From positions 8,941,622 through 9,005,621 of the forward strand of contig NC_052675.1 in assembly GCF_016802725.1 (NCBI RefSeq): 64,000 nucleotides of DNA, given 5' to 3'. Position 1 is the stretch's first letter. Every line of letters starts with the position of its first letter. Below are positions 45,408 to 57,863 of the stretch, piece after piece. Below the pieces are notes generated by a model. It ran no database searches. It had not been told where the DNA came from and was given only the letters and a program-made list of their open reading frames with translations. A program made the translations under genes and the position numbers. The stretch is from Solenopsis invicta (taxonomy: Eukaryota > Arthropoda > Insecta > Hymenoptera > Formicidae).

Positions 45408-47495
45408 TCATTCTTTCTGCGTATGAAGAAGAGGAAAGCACACATAACTATTATTATGTAACGGTAGTAAAATACATTTTGCTTTTATATCTTCAATATC
45501 CCACATCTCTAATTGTTTAGATAAGTTTGATAAGCAAAAAATGTTTAATTGTCTTGAATCAAATGGATATAAGTAAAATGAATCGGATGAAACATATTTT
45601 TTTCCAATTAGTTTGGTAGAACCATTTGTTGTTAAAATTATATTATTAAGTTGCACTACTTCATTAGTTTTACTTAAAAAATGCGAATCAGCAATACAAT
45701 GTGAATAAATGCTTAAACTATAGTTTATATTACTAATCTTTTTAAATTGTTTGAAAACATGAATGTTAATTAATATGGGACCATTATTATGTTCAATAAA
45801 ATGTTTGCGGATTGAAATATCCGCTTCATGATAATAATTATTTGTTAAAAATATTTCGTGTAGCCTACGACATACTTGTTCAAGTGGTTTCCTAGATGAT
45901 TTTATTAAATTTTTTAATGAGCCCAAATAATTTTCAAATGGAAAACAAGAACAATTATCTAGAGATCCATATATTTCTGCATCACTTGTCAAGTGACATA
46001 ATATGTGGACATTGTAAACAAGAAACTTAAGACCATAAATTTTTTCTGCATGGTTAACAAAAGTTTCAAGTAAGTTCTGAACTAATGATAAACCAAAATT
46101 ATTAATATTGTTTGTTGAAAACAAGATAGACATGGATGAGTGAAATAACAGAAAATGTTCATAAATTGCTATATCAAGAACATCTTTCAAAACAACAGGT
46201 CCTAAATAAATTAAGAAACTTCTAAGTTCAGTTGCTTTCCATCTACACAATTCTGTTAAACTTCGTGGTTTTCGATTAAACTCAGAAGGTATAAATGAAT
46301 TAAAGGCTACTAAATTTTCAGATATTGAATTAATTGAACGGTAACATAATCTAACATTACCCTTACCACTTACCCAAGTATGTAGCAGTTTTCTTGTAAC
46401 ACCTAAACACACTGCGTGCATATAATCAAGTGGAAATTGTGTAACCATTCTACATTTTAATTGAAGAAGAGGTGAAACACCAATATGGTGATCTTCATCT
46501 CGTTGTGAAAGAAATGATTCATCTGTTCTTCTGACTGCATAAGTACTTTTAAAAATAATACGTCCCTCTACATATTCACCACCTTCTTCACATCTTTCGC
46601 AAGAAGAATATCCGTTATGATTTTTAATTTGTTTAATATAAGCTCGGGCAGGAGCATCACATATAAAAGTATGAATTTTTATTTTAAAATATCTGTCATT
46701 TACCTTAAGTCCATCTTTTAACAAAATGGAAAGTTCTTCTACAAAATCTGTTAAATATAAATGTAAAGGATATGGTTTAGATTTGCCATAAAAGATTCCT
46801 ATAACAAATGGAGGTATTTGCATATTTTTTACCATACCTAAAATAGGCCATAAATGTTTATTTGTACTGTTAAATAAAGGAAGACCGTCTATATTGAAAC
46901 TAAGCTCGATAGTAGTTCCAACATGAAATTTAGAAATATGTCGTAAGCTCTGTGTTAAACCAATATGACAGTATTCTCCTGTATCTAATTTTTTCTTATT
47001 GATAGTAAGTGGAGTTTGTAACAAAGTTCTAGAGTCTAAGGGTAATGTAGGATGAAATCCATGTAAGATATGCAAAAGATCAGTTAAGGCTGAGTGAGTT
47101 ATATTATGTTTTATAATAGCCCAGTATTTTATCAATTCACGAAGATTAGAATGAGATGTGCTTTCATCTTTTGTATTATTAATTACATTTTTAAAATCAA
47201 AACTTGAAACTAAGGAAAACTGATTTGAAATATGATTATTATCACAAATGTTAGTGTCAATAGTATTATCAATAGTATTAATGTTGGTGTCAATAGTATT
47301 GTCAATAGCATCATCTAATATTATTTCTTTACGTCTCTCATACTGCTGTTCTTTTTCATTAACATTTTTTACTTCATTATATTCCTGAGAATTTGACACC
47401 ATTAATTCTTTTAACAATTTTACCTTTTCGTTGGCAATTCTTCGATATAATTGTCGTTTTCCAACGCAAGATTTTCTATATAACATCACAGACAT
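45408..47495 (-). CDS. CACTA/tnp2-like transposase, 695 aa
   Basis: A single uninterrupted frame. Landmarks: FNIDGLPLF (about residue 200), NKHLWPILGMV, TFICDAPARAYIKQIKNHNG then YSSCERCEEGG (a DxPAR motif followed by a CxxC zinc pair), QFPLDYMHAVCLGVTRKLL, and a second half with NVHILCHLTSDAEIYG and CFPFENYLGSLKN. This order matches the transposase family 2 (tnp2-related) proteins of animal and plant CACTA elements; the Asp residues in FNIDG and FICDAP are likely catalytic. It cuts and joins element DNA in the nucleus. The N-terminus (1-110) is charged and repetitive (NTIDTNI units). The upstream DUF4806 gene stops 6 nt before this ATG and in the same frame. Confidence 0.8.
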   Translation of the reverse strand: MSVMLYRKSCVGKRQLYRRIANEKVKLLKELMVSNSQEYNEVKNVNEKEQQYERRKEIILDDAIDNTIDTNINTIDNTIDTNICDNNHISNQFSLVSSFDFKNVINNTKDESTSHSNLRELIKYWAIIKHNITHSALTDLLHILHGFHPTLPLDSRTLLQTPLTINKKKLDTGEYCHIGLTQSLRHISKFHVGTTIELSFNIDGLPLFNSTNKHLWPILGMVKNMQIPPFVIGIFYGKSKPYPLHLYLTDFVEELSILLKDGLKVNDRYFKIKIHTFICDAPARAYIKQIKNHNGYSSCERCEEGGEYVEGRIIFKSTYAVRRTDESFLSQRDEDHHIGVSPLLQLKCRMVTQFPLDYMHAVCLGVTRKLLHTWVSGKGNVRLCYRSINSISENLVAFNSFIPSEFNRKPRSLTELCRWKATELRSFLIYLGPVVLKDVLDIAIYEHFLLFHSSMSILFSTNNINNFGLSLVQNLLETFVNHAEKIYGLKFLVYNVHILCHLTSDAEIYGSLDNCSCFPFENYLGSLKNLIKSSRKPLEQVCRRLHEIFLTNNYYHEADISIRKHFIEHNNGPILINIHVFKQFKKISNINYSLSIYSHCIADSHFLSKTNEVVQLNNIILTTNGSTKLIGKKYVSSDSFYLYPFDSRQLNIFCLSNLSKQLEMWDIEDIKAKCILLPLHNNSYVCFPLLHTQKE

Positions 47496-47501
47496 TTTAA
47501 A

Positions 47502-49830
47502 TTAATTAGATTTCTTCTTTATACGTTGAGGAGCGTGTTTCAACCAGACTTTAATTGAATCTTCAATAGCTTGATTGGTAGCCCCTGGTGTAGTAGCTTT
47601 AACTGCGTCTGATAACAAATTGAGATATAAAAAAATTATTTTGATATTTATAAATTATTTAAAAGTTATTTAATTTTAGAAAAGAGATATTAAATATTTT
47701 AATTATTTAAAATAAAATATCTTTTTTATAAAAAAATATTTTTAAAAGTGTCCTACTTATAACCATATTTTTCATCAATAAGGTGGAGAAAGATTTTTTT
47801 CCCAATCGTTTTCCATAAAAACTATAATTTTTACATAAATCATCGGTAAGCAATTGCTTTAAGATTTTATTAGTTTTGTTTGTAGTGTCTCGACCTCCCA
47901 AACTGGACAGAAATGAGCACTAGAAATAAAACTTGCGAATAAGTCTTATAAAAAATAAATAATTAAAAATAGTTTAACATTAATACATAAAAAGCACATA
48001 TGATATATAAAATAAAATATATGCGTACACACACATAGAAAAATAGACTAAAAATATATTCAATATTTACCAAATTAGAACAATTAGTTTCGTCATTAAT
48101 ATATTCTTCTAACAGATTGACATCTTCACTTGTTTTTAATGGTAGATGAAGAGGTAAATTTTCTGGTAATGTAAAAGTGACAACACTTCTTGCTTGTTGA
48201 GTATTCCTTATATGAGCTAATATTTGATTATTTTGTTCCTTAATAGTAATTAGAATATTTAACATTTTATTTCCAATTGCTAAAACAAAATATATATAAA
48301 ATATATTGTTAAAGCTAAAACGTAAAAATTTAAAATATAAATTTAATGCTAAAACGTTAAAAAATATAAATCAGTAACTGAAAATTTTAAAAATATAAGA
48401 TTCCCTAATTTTTACCTCCTTCATCCAATTCATTACTATTCAACGTTCTTGGTGTTAAAATGTCTGGTATAATATTAATATATTGAGAAGAATCTGTAAT
48501 TACATTAAATTAAAATATTATATAACTATTTATATACGTACAATATAATATTTTATATTTAACCTTTTTCATTTGATGTAGTTGGCACTGAAACTTCATT
48601 GTTTGCAAAGTGGTCTGAAAATCAAAATAATGTAAAAAGAAATAATAATAAGAAATGCCACTTTTTCGGTCAAAGTGGATCTTGGTGTTCAATAATATTT
48701 TTTATATCAATGAATTTTTAAATACATATTTTGTAAGCTGCATGCACTGTAGACAACATGGTTGTTAGACTTAAAACGCAATTTTAAACTAAAGGCAGAA
48801 ATAATATTTCAAATTAATTTGATTGTCAGATTTAATAATAATCTTAAAAAACTGTAAATATTGCACTGAAATAAAATTTTTTAAAGTTAATTCTTGATAT
48901 CTTTTTAAGACTGTAACATTACTTGCTTGTAACATTATTATTAAATACAATTAAGGATTAAATTAATTAAAAATAATAGTTCTTAGATTACGATTGTCTT
49001 TTAAATTGGACAATGTAGTTTATATAGTGGAAGATGTATTTAATAATTAATTAATATCAAAAAAATTATGCACATCAAAATCTACTTTAATCGATAAAAT
49101 TTCTGTGTCATAATAATACAAATTTATTATTTCTTATATTATTCATATATTAGTTTAATATACTTATTGTAAAAATATAATGAAAATATAAGTAAACTTT
49201 AAGAAAATTTGTGTACATTGTAAAAAACATAACTTACTATTAAAATTAATCCTTTTTATAGGAGGTGGACGTTCAAAATTTGAAATTGGTTGGCTTTCCT
49301 CAGTTGATGAATTATCAGAATCATAGAGACGTCGTGGTGGTTGCCGTTTTCTTTTACTTATTGTATTACAGTCTACATCCGTATATAAATCACTCGTATT
49401 TTCCGCCTCTTTTGCTTTTTTTTGCGCTACTTCTATGTTGTCTAAAAAGTATAAAAAATTCTGTACATATAAAAGCAAAATTTATATGTTTCATAAATTA
49501 ATATATTAAAATTTTACATTTAGAATATATGTTGAAAATCTGACTTTAATTTGCATGTACATTTTGTACAATGTTCCAAAACATATATGAGAATTAAGTC
49601 AAAAATATAAATTAGTTAAATTTACCTGTTTCATAAAAAATTCGTTGCACATTGTATAATGTCCATTCATTTTCATTAACATCTTCATGTTTTTTTAACG
49701 CTTTGTTAAAACTTGATACGTTTTTATATGGTGGCCAGAAAACTTCTTTCTTGAGTGGCGTCAACCATTTAGTGCTGACAACGGCCAAATTTGCCCCAGA
49801 TTTTTCATCAAACTGAATAACAGTGAACAT
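47502..49830 (-). CDS. DUF4806-like transposon accessory protein
   Basis: Seven exons on the minus strand: 49830-49626, 49441-49238, 48614-48564, 48493-48416, 48279-48071, 47919-47757, 47608-47502, phases consistent; 338 aa. N-terminal block MFTVIQFDEKSGANLAVVST..KKEVFWPPYKN is the element-typical N-terminal domain of these insect proteins. The middle is basic/acidic and disordered with KRKRQPPRRLYDS (nuclear signal). The C-terminal block, LPLHLPLKTSEDVNLLEEYI.. then FLSSLGGRDTTNKTNKILKQ and LLTDDLCKNYSFYG, is the DUF4806 pattern. Such proteins are common, multicopy and TE-linked in insects; a DNA-binding partner of the transposase is a reasonable guess. The last frame ends KKKSN and TAA, two codons before the transposase ATG. 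Confidence 0.75.
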
Positions 49831-50102
49831 CTTTGTTTTTTCCTATATGTTTAATACGAACACGATACAGATGATAAAATCAATAATAAAATCATTCCCG
49901 CACACAACTTTTCTGTCAAAGAACTGTCTTAAAATATATTATTTTTTTATTTGGATGATAAAATAGGAAATCTCTATGTAAGGAATAAATAGTACTCGTA
50001 GTAAACATTAGAAATGAAATATATAACTTATCTAAACTATATAATCAGGATTAATTACAAATTGCGAATATGTGAATGGCAATGCTGAATATGCAATTTA
50101 AA

Positions 50103-50199
50103 CTCATTCTACAATAGCCGTCACATAAAACCGTATAATTATAAGGCGTGGTGTTACAATATCTTACGGTTTTGTGTTTACGGCTATTGTAGAATGGGC
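50103..50199. repeat. 97-bp hairpin MITE
   Basis: ctcattctacaatagccg and cggctattgtagaatggg face each other, with inner arms cataaaaccgta / tacggttttgtg. Confidence 0.7.
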
Positions 50200-50534
50200 T
50201 TTACACAGTGCACAAAATAATTGCATAAAGTAAAAAGAATAAACAACAAACGTGAATATGTTTGTATGTATGGTAGCAAACCACAATGAGGTTAAGGAGG
50301 ATTGTTAACTGTGCCGTTCTTATTTGTTTCGCATTTATCATAAAAATTATATGACATATCACAAAGGATACCTATGATCTGTTCAATGCCACAAATCCTT
50401 TTGAGTGTGAGATATCATTTTCACATTTCTAACAAAAAATTTGTAGTAAAAAAAATTACCTGAATTTAAACAATGCCTTCTTCTTCCTTTGCCTGGACTA
50501 GTCAAGGCGGAGACGATTTGGCCATTAAATCAAT

Positions 50535-50586
50535 ATAGTTCTAGCTTTCAGTATAGTTCTAGCTTTCAGTATAGTTCTAGCTTTCA
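50535..50586 (+). repeat. 18-bp unit repeated three times
   Basis: agtatagttctagctttc (with minor variation at the first unit) occurs three times head to tail. Confidence 0.85.
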
Positions 50587-51024
50587 AGGTTAACGATGGT
50601 TTTCGTCCCGACGGCCGATTGTGATGTAGGTTCAAAAATATATATGTAACGGGCGAACACATAAGCAGCTCCAAACGGACTCTCAAAAACAATGCCGGTT
50701 GTGCCGGTCGCGTGCGGTGTGCGGTCGCGTGTCGCAATATGTCCAATAGTGCGCATGCCCTTTCTAACTTTTTCTATCCGTTTTACGGACGAGTCGCGAC
50801 TTGTGGTCGTATCACACTGTTCTCGCGTTCTCTGTGTACAAAAATTAAGCTCAGGTGGTCGATCATAAAACTTTATTAAAACAATGTTTTAAATTAGGTA
50901 AAATATTAATATTTTATTTATTATTTTTATTTTTTATAATTAATATTAAATATTAAAGATGATTTAACTATTAATGAAGAAAATCGTTCTCGCGACTTTC
51001 TCATGTAATTTAACTTTATTATGT

Positions 51025-51367
51025 ATCAAGTTCATGATAAATTTCACGTTAATATTACATCATTATTGCAAAGTTTTTTTGACGTGTTAAAATTACGTTA
51101 AATACACGTCACTTAATGGATATATGACGTCAGTAACAAATTATAAATGAATATAGACGTTAAAATAATGATTGTCTGCTACTTGGGGAAAGTTGCTCGC
51201 ATGTACAAGTTTATGATAAATTTCACGTTAGTATTACGTCATTATTGCAAAGTCTTTTTAACGTGTTAAAATTAACGTTAAATAAACGTCACTTAATGGA
51301 TACATGACGTCAGTGACGAATTATGACCGGAAAAAGACGTCAAAATGACGACTGTCTGCTACCTGGG
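51025..51367 (+). repeat. Right subterminal tandem duplication
   Basis: Two tandem copies, about 51025-51186 and 51206-51367, share aagttcatgataaatttcac-like starts, acgtcattattgcaaagt, gacgtgttaaaatta and ggatacatgacgtcagt, and both end in a gtctgctac.tggg tip. The inner copy has a degraded tip. Confidence 0.75.
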
Positions 51368-52924
51368 ATGCTTTAGTTAATTTGTTCAAACACACAAGGT
51401 ATTTCATGCTACAACAATTCTATTTCAAAATAAACATCGGAAGAAAAATATATAGTTTATAAAACGTATGTAATAACTTTGGTATACAAAAAAGATAAAA
51501 CTAGAAAAATCGGTTTGAGAAGAAAGATATCATTAGCTCTATTGTTGATAAAAATTTTTTTTTTTTATACGAATTACAGAACATTTTTCAAAAATATTAA
51601 GTAATTAAGTTTTTTCTTCAAATTTTTCATGTATGCATAAATTTTGAAATATTTTAATATTTTATTAAAAAAACAGAAATTTTGTAAAAACTATAAAATA
51701 TTACAGAAAAATTCTAGAAATGACTAAAAAATATCTAAAAATTTTGAAAATTTTATTTAAAAATCTGAGACAAATTTATATACTCCAATGAAAACTTTTC
51801 TTGGAATTTTTCCAATTTTCTGTATAACATATTTTTTAGAATAGTTCTCAGATTTTTTAATGTAAACTTTAGAATATTTAAAAATACATATAAATATGAA
51901 AAATTCAGAGTAAAAATATGGATTTTTCAATATTTCTAAATTGTTTCAATTTATATAAAAATTCTGAAAAAATTTCAGATAACTAATAAAATTATTGTTC
52001 AACTCGATGTCGAATGACGTCGATTCTATAAATCATTACATGCCAAAATCATTCTACTTTTTTTTCATGTAATAAATAATAAAAATAAACGATGAAAAAG
52101 TAGAATTGCAATTAGTTAATTTTCTTTTTGCATCATCGCATCGTCGAATCGATGTCGAATCAATATCGATTCGATCTGTAAACAAATTTTTCCAAAATAT
52201 AAGATTATTTATTACATATACTTTCCAAAAATATTAAAAAATGTATGAAATTTCCATTATACTCTTTACATACGCAACTTTGGTTACTCGGAAATGTTAT
52301 AATTTTGACGTAAGTTTCGAATCGATCTTAACGATGTCGAAACGACATCGTTTCGAGGAACTATTTCTGACTGGGTTCTGTGCTGTTTGGGTAAATAAAA
52401 CAATATCTCATATATGTATACATGTAAAAATATGCGCGTTCGTTATTATATTATTTTAAGGAATCGTCGGAAACTGATCAAAGCTTGACGACATTAATAT
52501 CTGACATATAATAAATAAATATCAATATATACGGACGCGAAAGCACGCGTCAGATGCTCGATCAGCTCGATATATAGGCGCATCTTTATTTAAAGGGCGC
52601 TCCAATCCAATCAGGTACTCTAGTGATCCGAGTTCCGGTTGCGCGAATCTCTCTGCTGATCGACAGCATCAGACAGCATCCTTCTCTGCGCGATATGCGA
52701 ACATTTTGCGCACGCGACTGCGCAGAGGACACCACGGATCCACGTTCAGCGGTACGTTCCTCGGCTCCGAGCAGCTCCGACTTCCGAGTCCGCTCCGGAC
52801 TACTTCGGACGTCTGGACCGATGATCAAAAATGACATCCGACAAGTGAAGATCTAACCTCTACCACGTTTTATATATTTACACTGCATTCTGTCGTGGTG
52901 CGACACCTCCCACTGGAGGCTACC
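51368..52924. other. Intergenic region and XPO6 upstream region
   Basis: AT-rich to about 52330. 52338-52391 carries the inverse of the 41768 repeat tip followed by tctgtgctgtttggg. 52620-52860 is GC-rich and lies just upstream of the exportin-6 start; I read it as promoter and 5' UTR. Open frames on both strands there overlap and show no domain. Confidence 0.4.
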
Positions 52925-55900
52925 ATGGTAAGAAGATTCGAGCGATCTTTCCTATTGTGTCTGCGACTAAAGGATGACACGCCCGTATCTTTTATTGATA
53001 TCGTGCAACCTGGGAGATGTTTAAAAATGGAAAAGGTTTACGCGGGATGTGTGTGAACGTTTACAGGACGACGATGTGGCCGCGCTGCAGAATCTGGAAC
53101 AGCTTATGACGGAGTTCTTCTGCACGGAGACGACGAACGAGAGGAAACGCACGATAGAACGCAGCTTTCAGGAGTTCGCCGGACAGATTGATTCCTGGAA
53201 ACCATGTCTACACTTCTTGTCCTCCACGAGCAACCACTACGTCAGTATGTTCGCTCTGTCCACTCTGGAGGTAATTACACCAGCTAAAGATTGTGGATAA
53301 TAATACTCTCTGATATAACACTTTCTTTGGCGATGTGACACAGTTCAATCTGAATTATTTGACAGACGACCATCAGCAGGCGATGGCCCATTCTTCCGTG
53401 GGAAGATAGAGCTCTCACAAGATCCACTTTGTACACCCTCTCGCTAGAGAGAGACGTCGCATCTTTCGTGAGGAACAAAGTAGTGAAATTGGTAGTGGAT
53501 ATAGCGAGACACGACTGGCCACATTTCTATCCAGATTTTTACTCCAACATTTTACAGGTTTGCAAATAGAGAATATCCCAAATGTTAAATATATGTTACA
53601 TGCATCTGGCTGTATAACAATCTGGTTTCTGTGAAACAGTTACTAAGTCACAAACACACAAGACTGCTGGGACTCGTGTATTTGAGAACAGCTTCAGAGG
53701 AACTAGCTACACCAAGGGAGGATTTACCAATGCACAGAAAAAGTGAACTGTTTAGGCTGTTAAGTGCACAAGTGCCTCTGACTTTGGATACACTTATGGG
53801 TAAGCATTGTCAAAGATACCTTACAAACACTTGGTGAATTATTTTGTGATTAACTCTATTGCTTTTGAAAGTTCTTTTGAAAGAAACTACAAAATTGCAA
53901 AGCCGTTCTGGAACTGTGACGCCACCTCCATCACCTACCAGTGGACAAAGTCTTGCACCTGTACGAGCAATGCTGGACGTCGAGGGATTAGCGACCGGTA
54001 CCAGTGAAGTCTGCACGGCTACACTTGAAGTTTTGGCGCATCTGTTTAGCTGGATAGACGTGCCGAGCAACGTATCCACTAACTTATTAGATGCCATATT
54101 TTCATGTGCCAAGTACCACGATGCGATGGTAGAATTTTACTTTCCTGATAAAACATAATGAGAGTGATGAAACGAATTATACATTTATCAACATTTTCAC
54201 AGAATGGCAAGCAGATTGAGATGGCCGTTCAAGCTTTGACTACAATCAATGAGCTTTTGTACAGACCGCTCTGCTCGCCCGACGCGACTGACACGTTGTT
54301 ACTGGAGATATTTCAAAATGGCATTGGATTATTCCAGTTAATGGAACGTTTAGACTCGGTAGAGGAGAGGTACGTATCAAACGCATTTATGAAAAATCTC
54401 AATAGATTCTAAACATGCAAAGTAAAATGCATTCTTTCAGCTACTTGGAGAAAATGACAGAGTTTTTGCAATTATTTATAACAAATCACATGAAGAGGAT
54501 GGAGTCAAGCTCCAAGTTTCCAGTAAATACGTTATTGGAAGTATTATGCCATCATACATTCCAGCAAGCGTCTACTGTAAACGGATATCTGCGTTGTCTA
54601 GACGTTTGGACCACTCTGTTGGAGAGCACTCAGTCGCGATACTCTGCTGTCGCCTTAGCCCTCGCCGAACGGATTTTACAAAAAATGAGTTTTAAACTCA
54701 ACGCTCGGGTGTTGAGAGATCTCGACACGGAAAGCTTGGACGAAAATGTAAATTTAATTATAAATGTTAGATAAATTCTTACGCCAATTATTACATGCCT
54801 GTAGCAAATCTCATGATCTCTCTTTTCAGGAAGAAACAGAGTGGCAGCATTTTCTGAGATGTAATATAGAATGCTTAGCAAAGATCGCTGACATCTCACC
54901 TATTCCAATATTTACGCTATTGGTAATTTTCAATTAGCAGATTGTATCTATATCTTATAATTATTAGTGTATTCATAATATTGGATATTTTTTTAGTATC
55001 GTTCGTGGAGAGAGGGATTAATCGTTTTCGGTGAATTAGGCGCGGCAGTCGCCAATGGTCGAGTTATTTTGTTAAATGATGCAGAGGCATCAAATGTACA
55101 TGCACATCTGAGAGATCTTGCGTCGACTACGCAAGCTTTAACTAGGCTGTATTCTCTTTTTATCGGTAAGTAATCAAATGATTTTATCAGTTTGATTATA
55201 TAGATTGTATCAAATAATTACTTGTGTCAACAGGAGATCAAACAAATGTCGATCAAGGCTTAGCCGAGGAAGTTGTGTCACAAACTTTGGAAGCGTGTAT
55301 GTTTGCGAGAGATAATCAATTGTACAAAGCGGCGATTCAACCAGCCGCTATAGTAATAGATCTCATAGAAGTGTAAGTTTTTAATCGTTTGTACGGTGCA
55401 TGTTTTTAAGCATGTAAAAGCAACCAAAAATTTATCATGACATGCAAGTACTTGTTATGTATTGATTTGTACTATTAGACATTCACAGTTTTTGGCTGCT
55501 CTTCAAGCATGGTGTCATTGGATAGCTAGAAGACCGGAGAAAGTTAAAGAAACGCTTTGTCAGCGTTGCATCGATTCATGTATTTGGGCAACGACGTACA
55601 CCGCGTCATGTGATCATCCACCTCCTTCCAATCTCATCCACTCTGCCATTCATCTTTTTCAAAGTATCACCGCCATTTTGAAACCCATCTTGTGGGACCA
55701 ACCGACTTTTAGGAATCTCATTTCTATGGGCATGTATCCGTACTTGAAATCAGATACGATCAAAGTTCTACGTAGGGCCTTGATCAATGGAATTATCTTA
55801 CCACCGGGTGACGCAGCAACGAGGCAAAGATTGTTAGGTGAGCCATATCTTTGTAAATCTTTAAAATTGTTTATTTAATCCTTTTCTTTAACAAAAATAT

Positions 55901-57298
55901 ATATAAAAATTGAAAACGTTTTGTATACCTAGGTACTATGATATTAGCTCTGTCAGCACCTCTCGGAATCCAAGGGCAACCAGTGCCTTCAGAAGCAACA
56001 ATTTCAATTACAATAATGCCATTGACTCAGCTATTAGAAGATTGTACATCATCGTCTACGACTATAAAAAAGTTGTTGCACTCGTGTCTAGAATCAATCA
56101 TAAACAGGACATTAGAATTATTGTCTTGTGTGATAAGGTGCCAGAGTATATGCGAGTTGTTACTTGGCTTCCTACACTCAGCATTTTCAGTATTACAACA
56201 ACAATTGGGTCCTGAATTTATGCAAAACGCAGTTCAAGGCATGCTGCAACTCTATACCAGGTTTGTACAAAGTATAATATTATAATATAAAAAATTGTAT
56301 TACATGCTGAGGATTAAAATGTTACAATTTTAATAAAATACAAATTTTCTCATTCATAGGGAAAATATTTCTGCTGGCCCTGCGTTAGATCAGTTACTGG
56401 AAATTTTAATACTCGTCGTATCAGCACCTAGTAATGCATTTAAGGCATTTGTCCCTTCAGTAACGAATTTATGTTTGGGTCAAGTATGGCCTGCTGTTGG
56501 AAACAACCTAAGTGCCCACCCGGATACGACATTAGTTTTATTGAAACTCTTTCACAGGTAATATATTAATAACACATATTTCATTTTTATATAAAAACCA
56601 TAACTTTTGCTTTACTTTGTAGTATTCTTATGCATCGATGGCAGTATTTCTATAATACTTCGGTATTGCGAACTCTCGGACATCCTGAAGAAGACGAACC
56701 TGTCGAGCACAAAGAGGAATTAGTAGCAATTTTGGAGGCTTTTGGTCAAGCTCTGCTTCAGTCAGACGTCAATATATTCCGACAGAGCTTGCAAAGCCTC
56801 GAACAGTTAAATATCAGATGGCGACTTTATCAACGGGCCGTATTTAAGGTTCATCTTCTGGAGAGATTTCTGATGGCGTTGTTCACAGTTTTATTTCAAC
56901 AGTAGGTATCGATATTATTTTTACTTAAAATGTACTTGTGTTAATATGTTCATTTGTGTATATTTTATGATTTATATAGGTCCCATAACTTGTTAGCAGA
57001 TGAGATAGCTGCAGCTATTCATAGTCTAGCATCTGTTAACATAGGGTGGTTTTTTGGCCATTTTTTGCCAACGTTCTTGGCAACTTGTGAAGGTGTAGAC
57101 GATATGCAGAGAGCCACCTTGTTAGGAAACTTTGACAAATCTACAGTATGTAATATTCTTAGCATCGACATTAAGCATGCAATAGAATCACATAAATAAT
57201 TTGTAACATTTTTTTTTCAGGACCAGCCAACTTTGACCAGATCAGTACTCCAGCTCATTTCAGATTTAAGGTGTTACCAGCTGTGTAGACCGGGTTGA
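52925..57298 (+). CDS. XPO6: Exportin-6 (XPO6), nuclear export receptor for profilin-actin
   Basis: Sixteen exons, all in phase: 52925-52927 (ATG only), 53067-53270, 53366-53557, 53640-53799, 53872-54128, 54203-54369, 54441-54747, 54830-54922, 54997-55165, 55234-55372, 55479-55837, 55933-56260, 56360-56557, 56623-56901, 56980-57145, 57221-57298; 1032 aa (human 1125). Exportin-6 is a RanGTP-dependent importin-beta family carrier that removes actin with profilin from the nucleus. N-terminal LEQLMTEFFCTETTNERKR matches the importin-beta N-terminal domain; further matches include RHDWPHFYPDFYSNILQ, SEELATPREDL, the TPPPSPTSGQS linker, LFSWIDVP, and the C-terminal SVNIGWFFGHFLPTFL and DLRCYQLC. 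The tiny first coding exon holding only the ATG follows from the donor atg|gtaaga and an acceptor placing DDDVAALQNLEQ next; it is the least certain exon. Confidence 0.95.
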
Positions 57299-57863
57299 AG
57301 CGCGAATTACGATTTGAAAGGGAATTTGCAATGAAATTATTTCATAAGACTTATACAATGGCATTTATATGAAATTGACATTTCCACTGAATTTCTCCTA
57401 AGAGTGCCTCTAGATACAGATACAAGACATTACCCGTATTGGAACGAAAAAAGACAAAACCTTTTGTAAACATTTACCATTCTGTGTATACCACTGCCAT
57501 CATCTTTTTGTGATGTTGTAAATGTTATTATTGCGAATAAAACGCGTCTTTTTATATGTCTGTAACTATGTTTTTATAAATAGACAAATTTTCAGTTTAT
57601 ATCTATTACTCAAAGTTTTGGAAATATTCATTTTTAGCAAAATAAATAAAAATATGATTAGAAAATTATGCGTTTTATCGCAAAGTTGCAATACAGTAAC
57701 TTGTTTGTAATTAGTGTTGTGTTCAGATACGGCGCTGAGATATCTTCTTATCGCTTTTCTTCTTTCCCTCTCTTCTCTCGATAAATGCCTTTTCGACGAT
57801 AACCCAAGCTATTTATTGACTTCATGCTCGATGGCTCAACTAGTCAATAAGGAGCGACTGACA

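Larger units (their letters stand above)
49831..51024. other. Upstream region of the transposon gene pair
   Basis: Should contain the promoter for the DUF4806/transposase pair on the minus strand. Also holds a small MITE (50103-50199), a triplicated 18-bp unit (50535-50586) and a GC-richer segment at 50600-50830. Confidence 0.45.
43637..51367. mobile_element. CACTA/EnSpm-like DNA transposon, 7.7 kb
   Basis: The left end CCCAGGTAGCAGACAGTCGT (43637) is the exact inverse of the right end ACGACTGTCTGCTACCTGGG (51367). Both sides are flanked by AT, compatible with the short duplications of this superfamily but too short to prove. Secondary copies of the tip lie just inside (43889 and about 51186). 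Both subterminal zones are full of TGACGT words. It carries two adjacent minus-strand genes, a DUF4806-like gene and a tnp2-like transposase, both open, so the element may be recently active. Confidence 0.8.

Noticed and set aside
49265..49501. Plus-strand hydrophobic frame
   Set aside because: Antisense shadow of DUF4806 gene exon 2.
52586..52856. Arg/Ser-rich frames on both strands before XPO6
   Set aside because: Mutually overlapping in the GC-rich XPO6 upstream region; no family match recognised.
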